NCBI GenBank assembly: GCA_031254295.1
Contig: JAIRUS010000099.1
Location: 1 to 61,689, forward strand
DNA from: Streptococcaceae bacterium
GTDB taxonomy: Bacteria > Bacillota > Bacilli > Lactobacillales > Streptococcaceae
Length of the DNA stretch: 61,689 nt
Direction: 5' to 3'
In this document: piece after piece, positions 9,837 through 17,301 of the stretch
Numbering within the stretch: position 1 is the stretch's first letter
How the letters are laid out: every line of letters starts with the position of its first letter
Notes under the pieces: generated by a model
What the model was told of the DNA's origin: nothing
What the model saw: only the letters and a program-made list of their open reading frames with translations
The model's database searches: none
Program-made: the position numbers and the translations under genes

Positions 9837-9935
9837 GTATGATAGACTATAAGCGTAGTTTTCTACAACTCTTTCTTGGTTCGGCGCTGCCAACGTCATA
9901 CTCAGATTGAGCATAAAATTTAAGGAGAGTATCTA
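9837..9935 (+). promoter_or_regulatory. rpsO: Structured rpsO leader, possible S15 autoregulatory region
   Basis: AGTATGA (9837) can pair with TCATACT (about 9896-9902), enclosing inner arms AAGAAAG/CTTTCTT. S15 is known to repress its own mRNA by leader binding in several bacteria. The specific S15 site has not been identified here, and the promoter is unclear. Confidence 0.35.
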
Positions 9936-9938
9936 CTC

Positions 9939-10208
9939 ATGGCAATCTCAAAAGAGAAAAAAAACGAAATCATCGCAGAATACGCACGTAAAGAAGGTGA
10001 CACTGGTTCACCAGAAGTACAAGTTGCTGTACTTACTTGGGAAATCAATCACTTGAACGGTCACATTCAATCACACAAAAAAGATCACGCGACATATCGT
10101 GGTTTGATGAAGAAAATTGGTCGTCGTCGTAACCTTCTTGCTTATCTTCGTAATAAAGATATCGCACGTTACCGTGATCTCATCGCGAAACTTGGACTTC
10201 GTCGTTAA
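9939..10208 (+). CDS. rpsO: 30S ribosomal protein S15
   Basis: The 89-residue protein is full length for S15, a primary 16S rRNA-binding protein of the platform. Signature segments are [40 protein letters not shown] and [13 protein letters not shown]. The ATG follows AAGGAGAG. The last 37 bases of the coding sequence plus the stop are duplicated further downstream (10334-10374), beyond an inserted palindromic element. Confidence 0.98.
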   Translation: MAISKEKKNEIIAEYARKEGDTGSPEVQVAVLTWEINHLNGHIQSHKKDHATYRGLMKKIGRRRNLLAYLRNKDIARYRDLIAKLGLRR

Positions 10209-10215
10209 TTTTGGA

Positions 10216-10241
10216 AGCCTCCCTTTGTTGGGGGGCTTTTT
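10216..10241 (+). terminator. Intrinsic terminator immediately after rpsO
   Basis: AGCCTCCC pairs with GGGGGGCT and is followed by TTTT. It lies between the two copies of the rpsO tail. Confidence 0.85.
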
Positions 10242-10252
10242 ATGTTAGAGTA

Positions 10253-10333
10253 GGAAAGATATCTCTAAGCGCTGCGATTTGTCTTGCAGCTTAAGCTGTA
10301 TAGAACAAATGGTCAGCGCTAAGATCTATCTTC
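10253..10333. repeat. Imperfect 81-bp palindromic repeat between the duplicated rpsO tails
   Basis: Left arm GGAAAGATATCTCTAAGCGC pairs imperfectly with a right arm ending GATCTATCTTCC. The inner arms are GCGCTGCGATTTGT and ACAAATGGTCAGCGC, and the centre is CAGCTTAAGCTG. The inner arms match those of the element at 14329-14411, so this is another member of the dispersed hairpin family. Confidence 0.7.
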
Positions 10334-10374
10334 CCGTGATCTCATCGCGAAACTTGGACTTCGTCGTTAATTTT

Positions 10375-10403
10375 AAAAAGTCTCCAATAACTGGAGACTT
10401 TTT
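10375..10403 (+). terminator. Second terminator downstream of the duplicated rpsO tail
   Basis: AAAAAGTCTCCA/TGGAGACTTTTTT is a strong hairpin with a T-tract. It is probably the ancestral rpsO terminator. Confidence 0.85.
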
Positions 10404-10490
10404 TGTTATGAAAGGAAACTTTTAGTAATTGGCGCTTGGCGAATGGTTAAGCTGGATTTATAATCGATTTTATTTAATCTGTTCAGCAGC

Positions 10491-10518
10491 TTGCGATGTA
10501 AAAATAATTTGGTATAAT
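10491..10518 (+). promoter_or_regulatory. Promoter of the Spx-family gene
   Basis: TTGCGA, 16-base spacer, TATAAT, with TGG forming an extended -10. It lies 29 bases before the start codon. Confidence 0.65.
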
Positions 10519-10547
10519 AAAGCCAGTATTTAGAAAGTACGGAATAT

Positions 10548-10964
10548 ATGGTAGAACTTTATTTATCACCAAGCTGTACCAGTTGCCGTAAGGCGCGTTC
10601 TTGGTTGAGTAGTCATAAGGTTGATTACAACGAGCACAATATTTTCACACAAGCGCTCTCTGCTGAGGCGCTACGAGATATTTTGTCAAAGACTGATAAT
10701 GGTACAGATGATATCATCTCAATGAGATCAAAGATTTTTCAGAAACTGAAAGTTGACGTAGAGTCTTTATCTATTAATGAATTGATTGGCTTAATCGAAA
10801 AGTATCCTTCTTTATTGCGTCGTCCAATTATCTTAGATGATAAACGCCTACAGATTGGCTTCAATGAAGACGATATTCGTGCTTTTTTGCCACGGGATTA
10901 TCGTCGTGTTGAGATGGCAGCTTCAAAAGAAGAAAAAGATGACGATAGTAATAATGAATTATGA
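10548..10964 (+). CDS. spx: Spx/ArsC-family transcriptional regulator
   Basis: Spx proteins bind the RNA polymerase alpha subunit and redirect transcription under thiol and wall stress. The 138-residue protein begins MVELYLSPSCTSCRKARSWL with the redox CxxC motif at Cys10-Cys13. The RRPIILDDKRLQIGFNEDDIRAFLPR segment is the typical ArsC/Spx C-terminal half. Lactococci carry several Spx paralogs (including SpxB and TrmA), and the sequence alone does not say which one this is. It has its own promoter; the start codon has only a weak ribosome binding site (CGGAAT). Confidence 0.85.
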   Translation: MVELYLSPSCTSCRKARSWLSSHKVDYNEHNIFTQALSAEALRDILSKTDNGTDDIISMRSKIFQKLKVDVESLSINELIGLIEKYPSLLRRPIILDDKRLQIGFNEDDIRAFLPRDYRRVEMAASKEEKDDDSNNEL

Positions 10965-11019
10965 AGCCTCAATCAATGAGATAGATACTTTTGAGTAAGG
11001 CAGAGAAAGGTGATATGGT

Positions 11020-11271
11020 ATGGCTGAGAATTACCACTATCCACTTGATTTATCTTGGACTGCAACAGAAATGGCGATTGTGATTGCCTTTTTTAATCAA
11101 GTTGAAGCCTACTATGAATCAAAAATTGATAAAAATAAATTCCTATCTAGTTATAAGGAGTTCAAAAAAATTGTGCCTTCGATAAGTCAGGAAAAACAGC
11201 TTGACCGTGAATTTGAGAAGGTTTCAGGTTATTCGACTTATCGGGCATTAAAAGGCGTACAGTCAAAATAA
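11020..11271 (+). CDS. UPF0223 family protein (YktA-like)
   Basis: This 83-residue acidic soluble protein begins NYHYPLDLSWTATEMAIVIAFFNQVEAYYE and ends SGYSTYRALKGVQSK, which I recognise as the UPF0223 family of Firmicutes. The function of the family is not established. The start follows AAAGGTGATATGGT. It sits between spx and murA with a short gap before the murA promoter. Confidence 0.8.
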   Translation: MAENYHYPLDLSWTATEMAIVIAFFNQVEAYYESKIDKNKFLSSYKEFKKIVPSISQEKQLDREFEKVSGYSTYRALKGVQSK

Positions 11272-11303
11272 AAGCTTATAATTGTTTTTTTAAAATTAAC
11301 TTG

Positions 11304-11312
11304 TGATATAAT
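11304..11312 (+). promoter_or_regulatory. Extended -10 promoter of murA
   Basis: TGA-TATAAT at 11304-11312. A TTGTTT at 11282 is a possible -35 with a long 19-base spacer. Confidence 0.55.
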
Positions 11313-11367
11313 CAAATATTGCTATATGGAAAATAGATTTTAATCCCAAAAGGAGCTAATCCAATTC

Positions 11368-12666
11368 ATGGAAGAAAAAATAATTGTAAAAGGTGGGCAT
11401 ACACGCCTAACAGGTACAGTCGAAATTGAAGGCGCAAAAAATGCTGTTTTGCCACTCTTGGCTGCTACAATCTTGGCCTCAGAAGGCGAGACCGTGTTGA
11501 CAAATGTCCCGATCCTTTCAGATGTTGAAACAATGAGTAGTTTGGTAAATAATCTCGATATCCCTCTGGAATTTGATCGCACAAAAAAAACGATCAAAAC
11601 TCAGGCTTCAGAGAATATAAAATCAAAAGCACCTTATGAGTTCGTTACAAAAATGCGCGCGTCTATTGTCGTGATGGGACCAATTATTGCACGTAATGGT
11701 CGTGCTTTCGTTGCCCTACCTGGAGGATGTTCAATCGGCTCACGTCCAATTGATTTGCATTTGCGCGGTCTTGCTCAAATGGGCGTGACAATTACTCAAA
11801 AGAATGGCTACATTGAAGCGTTGACAAACCATCTTGTGGGAGCGGATATTTATCTTGATTTCCCATCTGTTGGCGCAACTCAAAATTTGATGATGGCCGC
11901 GACTTTAGCTGATGGTATGACGACAATTGCTAATGCTGCCAAAGAGCCAGAAATTGTTGATTTGGCTAATCTATTGAATAAAATGGGTGCAATCGTTCGT
12001 GGCGCTGGAACGGATACAATTCGTATTCAAGGTGTTGAAAAAATGCACGGTGCGAAACATTCAGTTGTACAAGATCGTATCGAGGCAGGAACTTTCATGG
12101 TCGCATCTGCGATTACAGAAGGAGACATTCTGATTGCAGATGCAATTTCAGAACACAATCGTCCTCTGATTTCTAAACTTTCTGAGATGGGTGTAAAATT
12201 TATCGAAGAAGATGAAGGACTTCGTGTTATCGGTCCCAAGCGTTTGAAAGCGACAGCGGTCAAAACAATGCCACATCCAGGCTTTCCAACTGATATGCAG
12301 GCTCAGATGACAGTTGCACAAGCAGTAGCAGATGGTGAGTCTGACATGTATGAAACTGTCTTTGAGAATCGTTTCCAACATCTAGTAGAAATGGCGCGTA
12401 TGGGCTTGGAAACAGAAATTTTGGGTAACCGTGCAATCATTCAAGGAAATGATCATTTGCAAGGAGCTGAAGTGAAGTCAACTGACTTGCGTGCAGCCGC
12501 GGCTTTGATTCTTGGTGGGCTTGTGGCTGAGGGAGAAACAACAGTTACAAAACTTCATCATCTAGATCGCGGTTACTGGCACTTTACTGAAAAGCTTTCT
12601 GCTCTAGGAGCCGATCTTGAGCGTGTGCCAATGGAAGACAAATATAAAATCCCTGGAAAAGCTTAA
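11368..12666 (+). CDS. murA: UDP-N-acetylglucosamine 1-carboxyvinyltransferase (MurA)
   Basis: First committed step of peptidoglycan precursor synthesis: transfer of enolpyruvate from PEP to UDP-GlcNAc. The 432-residue protein begins [20 protein letters not shown] and has the paired EPSP-synthase-like domains. The substrate-binding Lys-Asn pair is in [12 protein letters not shown], and the catalytic cysteine is in [12 protein letters not shown] (about residue 121), the fosfomycin target. Streptococcaceae usually have two MurA enzymes; I cannot tell which this is. The start follows AAAAGGAG. Confidence 0.95.
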   Translation: MEEKIIVKGGHTRLTGTVEIEGAKNAVLPLLAATILASEGETVLTNVPILSDVETMSSLVNNLDIPLEFDRTKKTIKTQASENIKSKAPYEFVTKMRASIVVMGPIIARNGRAFVALPGGCSIGSRPIDLHLRGLAQMGVTITQKNGYIEALTNHLVGADIYLDFPSVGATQNLMMAATLADGMTTIANAAKEPEIVDLANLLNKMGAIVRGAGTDTIRIQGVEKMHGAKHSVVQDRIEAGTFMVASAITEGDILIADAISEHNRPLISKLSEMGVKFIEEDEGLRVIGPKRLKATAVKTMPHPGFPTDMQAQMTVAQAVADGESDMYETVFENRFQHLVEMARMGLETEILGNRAIIQGNDHLQGAEVKSTDLRAAAALILGGLVAEGETTVTKLHHLDRGYWHFTEKLSALGADLERVPMEDKYKIPGKA

Positions 12667-12690
12667 CCCAAAATTGTAAAGAGTTTAATG

Positions 12691-12730
12691 AATAGGCGAC
12701 TGTAAGCTATTGCTAAAGTAGCCTATTTTT
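12691..12730 (+). terminator. murA terminator
   Basis: AATAGGC pairs with GCCTATT, followed by TTT. The loop contains TTGCTAAAG, close to the apex of the dispersed hairpin repeats. Confidence 0.7.
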
Positions 12731-12797
12731 AATATCTAGAAATATTTGAAGGACTTAATCTAAACAAAAAGTAATTCGTGACTTTAGCCGTTTTTTC

Positions 12798-12826
12798 TTG
12801 AAAAAAGCGTGAGTTTATGGTATTCT
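12798..12826 (+). promoter_or_regulatory. Promoter of tig
   Basis: TTGAAA, 17-base spacer, TATTCT, with TGG directly before the -10. Confidence 0.7.
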
Positions 12827-12897
12827 GAACAGGTACGAAATTTTCGGATTACGACATTTATAAAATTAATAAAATGCATGACATTAAGGAGAATCAC

Positions 12898-14181
12898 ATG
12901 ACAGCAACTTTTGAAAAAACAGGTGCAACTACTGGTACTTTGACATTTTCAATCAATCAAGATCTTCAAAAGAAAGGTCTTGATGCGGCTTTCAATAAAC
13001 AAAAAGGCAAAATCACAGTGCCAGGCTTCCGTAAGGGCAAAATTACACGTGAAATGTTTAACCGTATGTTCGGTGAAGAAGCACTTTATCAAGATGCTGT
13101 AAATGAAGTTCTTGAAGAAGCGTTTGTCGCGGCTTTGACTGAGACTGGTGTTGAATCAGTAGCTCAACCACAAATTGATATCAAATCAATGGATAAGGGT
13201 GCTGATTGGGAACTCACTGCAGTTGTAACAACTAAACCAGAAGTCAAACTTGGCGAATACAAAAAACTTGAAGTTTCTGTAGAAGTAAACAAAGAAGTTA
13301 CAGATGCAGACATCGAGGCGCGTTTGACAGCAGCCCAAAGCCGTATGGCTGAGCTTGCTCTTAAAGAAGGCGCCGCTGAAAATGGTGATACAGTAGTCAT
13401 TGACTTTGCTGGTTCCGTTGATGGTGTTGAATTTGACGGTGGTAAAGGAAGCAACTATAGCCTTGAGCTTGGTTCAGGTTCATTTATTCCAGGTTTTGAA
13501 GATCAATTGATTGGCTCAAAAGCTGGTGATGAAGTTGAAGTAAAAGTTACTTTCCCAGAAGATTATCAAGCTAAAGATCTCGCAGGTAAAGATGCGATCT
13601 TCGCAACTACTATTCACGAAGTTAAAGCTAAAGAAATTCCAGCACTTGATGATGAGCTTGCAAAAGACATCGACGATTCAGTTGAAACATTAGACGAGCT
13701 TAAGGCTAAGTACAAAGAAGAAATCACAGCTAACAAAGAAGAAGCTTATAACGAAGCTGTTGAAGCAGCTGCTATCGAAGCTGCAGTTGCGAACGCAACA
13801 ATTGATGATATTCCAGAACCAATGCTTCATGATGAGATTCATCGTGCGATGAATGAGTTCCTTGGTGGTATGCAACAGCAAGGCATCTCACCTGAGATGT
13901 ACTACCAAATCACAGGTACAACAGAGCAACAAATGCATGACCAATACGCTCAAGAAGCAGAAACTCGTGTGAAGACAAACCTTGTGATTGAAGAAATCGC
14001 TAAGGTTGAAAACTTCACAGTTGCGGCAGACGAGATCGAAGCAGAAGTAGCTGAGCTTGCTGGTCAATACAATATGCCACTAGACCAAATCAAACAACTT
14101 CTTCCAACAGCAATGCTTGAACACGATATCAAGATGAAGAAAGCTGTTGATGTAATTACAGAATCTGTAAAAGTAAAATAA
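12898..14181 (+). CDS. tig: Trigger factor (ribosome-associated chaperone and prolyl isomerase)
   Basis: Binds nascent chains at the ribosome exit. The start was moved to the ATG at 12898 ([17 protein letters not shown]), preceded by TAAGGAG, giving 427 residues. The N-terminal ribosome-binding domain contains the signature GFRKGKI. An FKBP-like prolyl isomerase domain runs at about 150-245 ([31 protein letters not shown]), followed by the helical chaperone domain. It is monocistronic, with its own promoter and terminator. Confidence 0.96.
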   Translation: MTATFEKTGATTGTLTFSINQDLQKKGLDAAFNKQKGKITVPGFRKGKITREMFNRMFGEEALYQDAVNEVLEEAFVAALTETGVESVAQPQIDIKSMDKGADWELTAVVTTKPEVKLGEYKKLEVSVEVNKEVTDADIEARLTAAQSRMAELALKEGAAENGDTVVIDFAGSVDGVEFDGGKGSNYSLELGSGSFIPGFEDQLIGSKAGDEVEVKVTFPEDYQAKDLAGKDAIFATTIHEVKAKEIPALDDELAKDIDDSVETLDELKAKYKEEITANKEEAYNEAVEAAAIEAAVANATIDDIPEPMLHDEIHRAMNEFLGGMQQQGISPEMYYQITGTTEQQMHDQYAQEAETRVKTNLVIEEIAKVENFTVAADEIEAEVAELAGQYNMPLDQIKQLLPTAMLEHDIKMKKAVDVITESVKVK

Positions 14182-14197
14182 ATTCTATAAGATAAAT

Positions 14198-14226
14198 AAA
14201 AATGTACCTAAGAGGTACATTTTTAT
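14198..14226 (+). terminator. tig terminator
   Basis: AAAAATGTACCT/AGGTACATTTTT with a short loop and T-rich tail. Confidence 0.85.
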
Positions 14227-14271
14227 TTTACTGAAAATAAGCAAATACTTTACCAAAAAATATTTAAAATA

Positions 14272-14280
14272 TGCTAAAAT
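14272..14280 (+). promoter_or_regulatory. Extended -10 promoter for the folate transporter leader
   Basis: TGC-TAAAAT. Transcription would begin just before the truncated riboswitch copy at 14294, so both riboswitch-like segments lie in the same leader. Confidence 0.55.
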
Positions 14281-14293
14281 AGAACTATTCATA

Positions 14294-14332
14294 CAGAGTA
14301 GGGTAAGTGTGTTAAGTGCTATGAGACGGGAT
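14294..14332 (+). repeat. Truncated 5' half of a THF riboswitch, interrupted by a palindromic repeat
   Basis: CAGAGTAGGGTAAGTG, GTTAAGTG and GAGACGGGAT match the 5' half of the intact riboswitch at 14448-14487 at nearly every position. The 3' half is missing, and a hairpin repeat begins at the GGGAT. Confidence 0.75.
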
Positions 14333-14411
14333 TACTGCTACTTAGTGCAGTCCATTTGTACTAAGTCGCTAAAGCGACAAGCCAAATTGCAGCGCTTAGA
14401 AGCAGTATCCT
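14329..14411. repeat. Palindromic intergenic repeat inserted after the half riboswitch
   Basis: Outer arms GGATTACTGCT/AGCAGTATCC, inner arms CTTAGTGCAGTCCATTTG/CAAATTGCAGCGCTTAG, and apex GTCGCTAAAGCGAC. The inner arms match the element after rpsO (10253-10333). Confidence 0.75.
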
Positions 14412-14447
14412 CACTTCTTAATTTGTATGATAACAAATATACTCAAA

Positions 14448-14540
14448 CAGAGTAGAGTAAAGTGCGTTAAGTGTTATGAGACGGGATGTTGCTCATAGAC
14501 GAAGCTGGTTTTCCAGCGCGGTACTTGCTCGCGTCCGCTG
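14448..14540 (+). promoter_or_regulatory. Tetrahydrofolate (THF) riboswitch
   Basis: The segment contains the conserved blocks of the THF riboswitch (folT motif) in order: AGAGTAGA, GCGTTAAGTG, GGGATGTTG, ACGAAGC, GCGCGGT and GCGTCCGCTG. It precedes a folate-family ECF substrate component, the usual target. A downstream CTCTCC(TTTT) segment can pair with the AAGGAG ribosome binding site of the gene, so control is probably translational. The family assignment is by recalled consensus; the gating model is inference. Confidence 0.85.
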
Positions 14541-14647
14541 TAAAAAATATTGAATCTATTCCATAAAACATTTTCTATCAAAGGATAAATGATTGTGGAG
14601 GAAGTCTCTCCTTTTGCAGCTCACTTCAAAAATAGAAGGAGCTTTTT

Positions 14648-15199
14648 ATGTTCAAAAATTTTCGCATGGCGAAGCCTAGTCTTCGTCTCACTGTTCTGCT
14701 GGCAGTTTTTATTGCCCTAGGTATTATCGTTGGGAACTTTTTAAGCTTTGGCACAAATATTATGCAAGTAAGCTTCAGTTTTATTGTAAATTCAGTTATG
14801 GGAGCTTTTGCAGGTAGTTTGTGGACTGGTTTAGCAATGGGAATCGCGGATGTTGTCGGAACTTTAATGTTTGGGCATTTTGGATATTTTCCAGGCTTTA
14901 CTTTTTCAGCTGTAATTGTCGGAATTCTTTATGGTCTTTTCTTCTTTAGAAAGAAATTGGCTTGGAGCTCATGGAAAGATTGGTTATATGTACTTGTTGC
15001 GATGACTGTGATTATGCTCGTTGACACTGTATTCTTTAATACATTATGGGTGTCTATGCTTTTCCCACATCATGCTTTTAAGATATATTTGATGGCTCGC
15101 CTTCCTTTACTTTGGCAGATTCCTCTTCGTACAGTCGTGGTGATGCTGATAATTCCAGCACTTCAGAGAATACCTTCTATCAAAAAAATCCTTCTGTAA
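14648..15199 (+). CDS. folT: ECF transporter substrate-binding component, folate family (FolT-like)
   Basis: This hydrophobic 183-residue protein has about six membrane segments and is the expected size for an S component. Such proteins pair with the EcfA-EcfA'-EcfT energising module to import vitamins. The N-terminal region LRLTVLLAVFIALGIIVGNF, the MQVSFSFI and FSAVIVGILYG segments and the GxxxD-type region (GIADVVGTLMFG) fit the folate-family S components. The THF riboswitch in the leader strongly supports folate as substrate. The ATG follows AGAAGGAGC. Its stop codon lies inside a terminator shared with the convergent proC. Confidence 0.88.
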   Translation: MFKNFRMAKPSLRLTVLLAVFIALGIIVGNFLSFGTNIMQVSFSFIVNSVMGAFAGSLWTGLAMGIADVVGTLMFGHFGYFPGFTFSAVIVGILYGLFFFRKKLAWSSWKDWLYVLVAMTVIMLVDTVFFNTLWVSMLFPHHAFKIYLMARLPLLWQIPLRTVVVMLIIPALQRIPSIKKILL

Positions 15200-15214
15200 T
15201 TAGAAGGATTTTTC
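15183..15214. terminator. Bidirectional terminator shared by folT and proC
   Basis: AAAAATCCTTCT/AGAAGGATTTTT has runs of T in both directions. The folT stop (15197-15199) and the proC stop (15200-15202) sit side by side in the loop. Confidence 0.9.
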
Positions 15215-15979
15215 TTTTTTGATTGTTTCGTCAATTGCAGAGATGATAGCAGCGTTAAAGCCGTGATTTTCTAAAGCAATAATACCGGCAATTGTTGTGC
15301 CACTAGGACTGGCTACTGAGTCGGCCAAGGCTTGAGGGTGCATTCCAGATTTTATAACATTTTCAGCTGATCCCAGAACGGTCTCAGCCACGATTTGAGT
15401 GGCGATTTCCTTTGAGATACCATGAAGCACGCCAGCCCGTGCCATTGCATCAATAAATATATAAATATAAGCAGGGCTTGAACCAGCCAATGCCCCAAAA
15501 GTCATGAAATCTTTCTCAGAAATCTCAAAAACTGAACCAACTTGCTCAAAAAGAGATTTTACATAGAGATAGATTTCGTCTGAGACTTTGTCATTGCGGA
15601 CGATGGCGCTTGTTGAACGTTGGATAGCAGCGTTGACATTTGGCATGGCACGCACAATTGACTGATTTTGAGCTGTCAATGCTGTGAGTTCTTCAAGTTT
15701 GATACCTGAAGCAATTGAGACTAGAGTTTTTTCAGGAGACAACTCTGCTTTAATTTCTGCTAAGATATCAGGGAGAATTTGAGGTTTGATAGACAATATA
15801 ATAACATCAGCCAATTTAGCTAGTTCAGTATTTGTCTTAACGGCTTCTACGCCGAGCTTGTCTGCCATGGCTTGGGTCTTTGTAAAATCACGTCCTGAAA
15901 TCATAATTTCAGACTTGTTGGAAAGGCCAACAATGATTGCTTGCGCCATTTTTCCGACGCCAATAAATCCTATTTTCAT
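15200..15979 (-). CDS. proC: Pyrroline-5-carboxylate reductase
   Basis: Last step of proline synthesis, NAD(P)H-dependent. The 259-residue protein begins with the Rossmann motif MKIGFIGVGKMAQAII. It contains VILSIKPQ, VSIASGI and RAMPNVNA, and ends in the conserved proline-rich dimer region ALAGSSPAYIY and VASPSGTTIAGI. The gene runs convergent to folT and shares its terminator. Upstream on the minus strand a TGT-TAAAAT lies about nine bases before the ATG, so the start may have a very short leader. Confidence 0.95.
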   Translation of the reverse strand: MKIGFIGVGKMAQAIIVGLSNKSEIMISGRDFTKTQAMADKLGVEAVKTNTELAKLADVIILSIKPQILPDILAEIKAELSPEKTLVSIASGIKLEELTALTAQNQSIVRAMPNVNAAIQRSTSAIVRNDKVSDEIYLYVKSLFEQVGSVFEISEKDFMTFGALAGSSPAYIYIFIDAMARAGVLHGISKEIATQIVAETVLGSAENVIKSGMHPQALADSVASPSGTTIAGIIALENHGFNAAIISAIDETIKKEKSF

Positions 15980-16079
15980 TCTTAAATTTTAACATAAAAT
16001 AGTATAAAGAGCATTACGCGCATTTTCGCAGATGATGTCAACTGCGTAGTCTATACCACAGATGTCCTTTATAGCTAGT

Positions 16080-16120
16080 CGCTGCAATTTACCTGCAGCT
16101 TTAGCTGAAAGGCATTTGAC
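16080..16120 (-). repeat. Dispersed hairpin repeat, minus orientation
   Basis: On the minus strand it reads CAAATGCC, then CAGCTAAAGCTG, then AAATTGCAGCG. This matches the apex and right arm of the element at 14329-14411. Confidence 0.6.
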
Positions 16121-16227
16121 AAAATCGGGAATGGGTAGAGGAAAAGCTGTTGGACTCACTTTTGTTATAAAAATGATAACAATTAAAGCAATATACACCT
16201 CAAAAAATGTGAGTGTGGTATAGAACG

Positions 16228-16261
16228 AAAAAATGGATTCCGCAAAATGAATCCATTTTTT
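16228..16261. terminator. Isolated bidirectional terminator before the LXG promoter
   Basis: AAAAAATGGATTC/GAATCCATTTTTT with an 8-base loop. No adjacent gene explains it; it may insulate the LXG operon. Confidence 0.75.
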
Positions 16262-16320
16262 ATTACGATATTCAAAATTTTATATATGGAAATTTTGTTA
16301 AGGTCGGTTGTAGAAACGTT

Positions 16321-16350
16321 TTGGAAAAATAGTATAAAAAATAGTATAAT
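16321..16350 (+). promoter_or_regulatory. Promoter of the LXG module
   Basis: TTGGAA, 18-base spacer, TATAAT. The first gene starts 31 bases further on after GGGAG. Confidence 0.55.
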
Positions 16351-16381
16351 GGCTTTAACATAAATAACAAGGGAGAATTTT

Positions 16382-16654
16382 ATGGTAACAGGGAAAATAA
16401 ACTCAAACACTGTTGATGCTCAGGAAGCGATTACCGAACTTGTAGGTGTTGAGGCTTCAGGACTTTCAAATCAATCTGTAAACTTTGGTTCGAGCAACGT
16501 GCCAAGCGTGCTCGCAGGACAAACTTTGTCGAATCAGTTGATGTCTGATGTTTCAAAAGTTGTAGCGTGCGTTTTAACTCAGGCGAATAAATTTCCAGAG
16601 TTAGCTAATGCGATTGAGGAGCGTGATATGGATGCGGCTAGGAGGTGGAACTAA
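16382..16654 (+). CDS. Small helical type VII secretion partner (TIGR04197/DUF3130-like)
   Basis: This 90-residue protein lacks a signal peptide and is predicted to be mostly helical (VDAQEAITELVGVEASGLS, then LSNQLMSDVSKVVACVLTQANKFPELANAIEERD). It resembles the short WXG100-like SACOL2603/DUF3130 family encoded directly upstream of LXG toxins, whose members act as targeting partners for T7SSb substrates. The start follows AAGGGAGAATTTT. Its stop overlaps the next start as TAATG. Family placement is from pattern and context and needs an HMM search. Confidence 0.7.
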   Translation: MVTGKINSNTVDAQEAITELVGVEASGLSNQSVNFGSSNVPSVLAGQTLSNQLMSDVSKVVACVLTQANKFPELANAIEERDMDAARRWN

Positions 16655-17301
16655 TGCCTTGGATAAAGACAATGTTTGAGGGACTCAAAGGCTTGGTAGA
16701 TGCGACAGATGATGAAATTCGTCAATGTGCTATTACTTATAACCATCTTTACAGAGATTTAACCGAAGAAGAAATTCAGCAATACATCAAAGATTATAGG
16801 TTAGCAGAGAAGAAAAAACTTGAAACTGAAACAAAGGGTTCATATAATTCTTACGTAGTTATTGCGCTTGATGACGACGCTCAAAAATCAAACTCTAAAA
16901 CTAGAACAGAACCTACTACCAATTTTTCATCTTCTAAATTGAAATCGAAAGACCAAAGCGCTGATAAGCGTGCTGAATATGCTCAAAAAATTATGTTCAA
17001 GGAACAGGAAATGGATGACCTCGGACAGCTAGAGCGAAATTTTGAAAACAGGAATGATAAATTCATTTCCAATACTAATCGCGTTTTTGAGGAGTTTGAG
17101 GAATCTTTTCATGAAGGAAGTTCGTATTCTTCTCAACAGTCTCGTTGGCAACAGTCGGTCGTTCAAGATGTCTATCATCACATGAAATCTCTCGCCGAAC
17201 AACAAAATGAAACAATGAAAAACTCTTGCCAAGTCGCTCGAATTGAAATTGAAGACAAAATAGAAGCTCTCCATAAAGACAGGAACGCTTTGCCATGGTA
17301 G
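16654..17301 (+). CDS. LXG-associated helical protein, second secretion partner
   Basis: The start was moved from the GTG at 16645 to the ATG at 16654, because AGGAGG lies eight bases upstream; this gives 215 residues. There is no signal peptide. The middle (about 75-115) is polar and low complexity. The C-terminal half, about 120-215, is a long charged helical region (LERNFENRNDKF, FEEFEESFHEG, QDVYHHMKSLAEQQ). Position between a DUF3130-like gene and an LXG gene matches the Lap/DUF3958-type partners described for streptococcal LXG effectors, but this protein is about twice the usual size of those. Function is inferred from context only. Confidence 0.6.
   Translation: MPWIKTMFEGLKGLVDATDDEIRQCAITYNHLYRDLTEEEIQQYIKDYRLAEKKKLETETKGSYNSYVVIALDDDAQKSNSKTRTEPTTNFSSSKLKSKDQSADKRAEYAQKIMFKEQEMDDLGQLERNFENRNDKFISNTNRVFEEFEESFHEGSSYSSQQSRWQQSVVQDVYHHMKSLAEQQNETMKNSCQVARIEIEDKIEALHKDRNALPW

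Larger units (their letters stand above)
10172..10374 (+). repeat. 41-bp direct repeat of the rpsO 3' end flanking an inserted element
   Basis: The 41 bases at 10172-10212 (rpsO tail, stop codon and TAATTTT) recur identically at 10334-10374. The copies bracket a terminator and a palindromic repeat. The second copy is followed by its own terminator. See the finding on this duplication. Confidence 0.9.
15980..16381. other. Gap between proC and the LXG module
   Basis: No gene is supported. It contains a minus-strand copy of the dispersed hairpin repeat (16080-16120), an isolated terminator (16228-16261), and the promoter of the LXG operon. The minus-strand ORF of 69 codons here overlaps the repeat and is probably not coding. 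Confidence 0.5.

Noticed and set aside
15989-16198. 69-codon minus-strand ORF upstream of proC
   Set aside because: It overlaps the dispersed hairpin repeat, starts without an ATG-based ribosome binding site, and resembles nothing.
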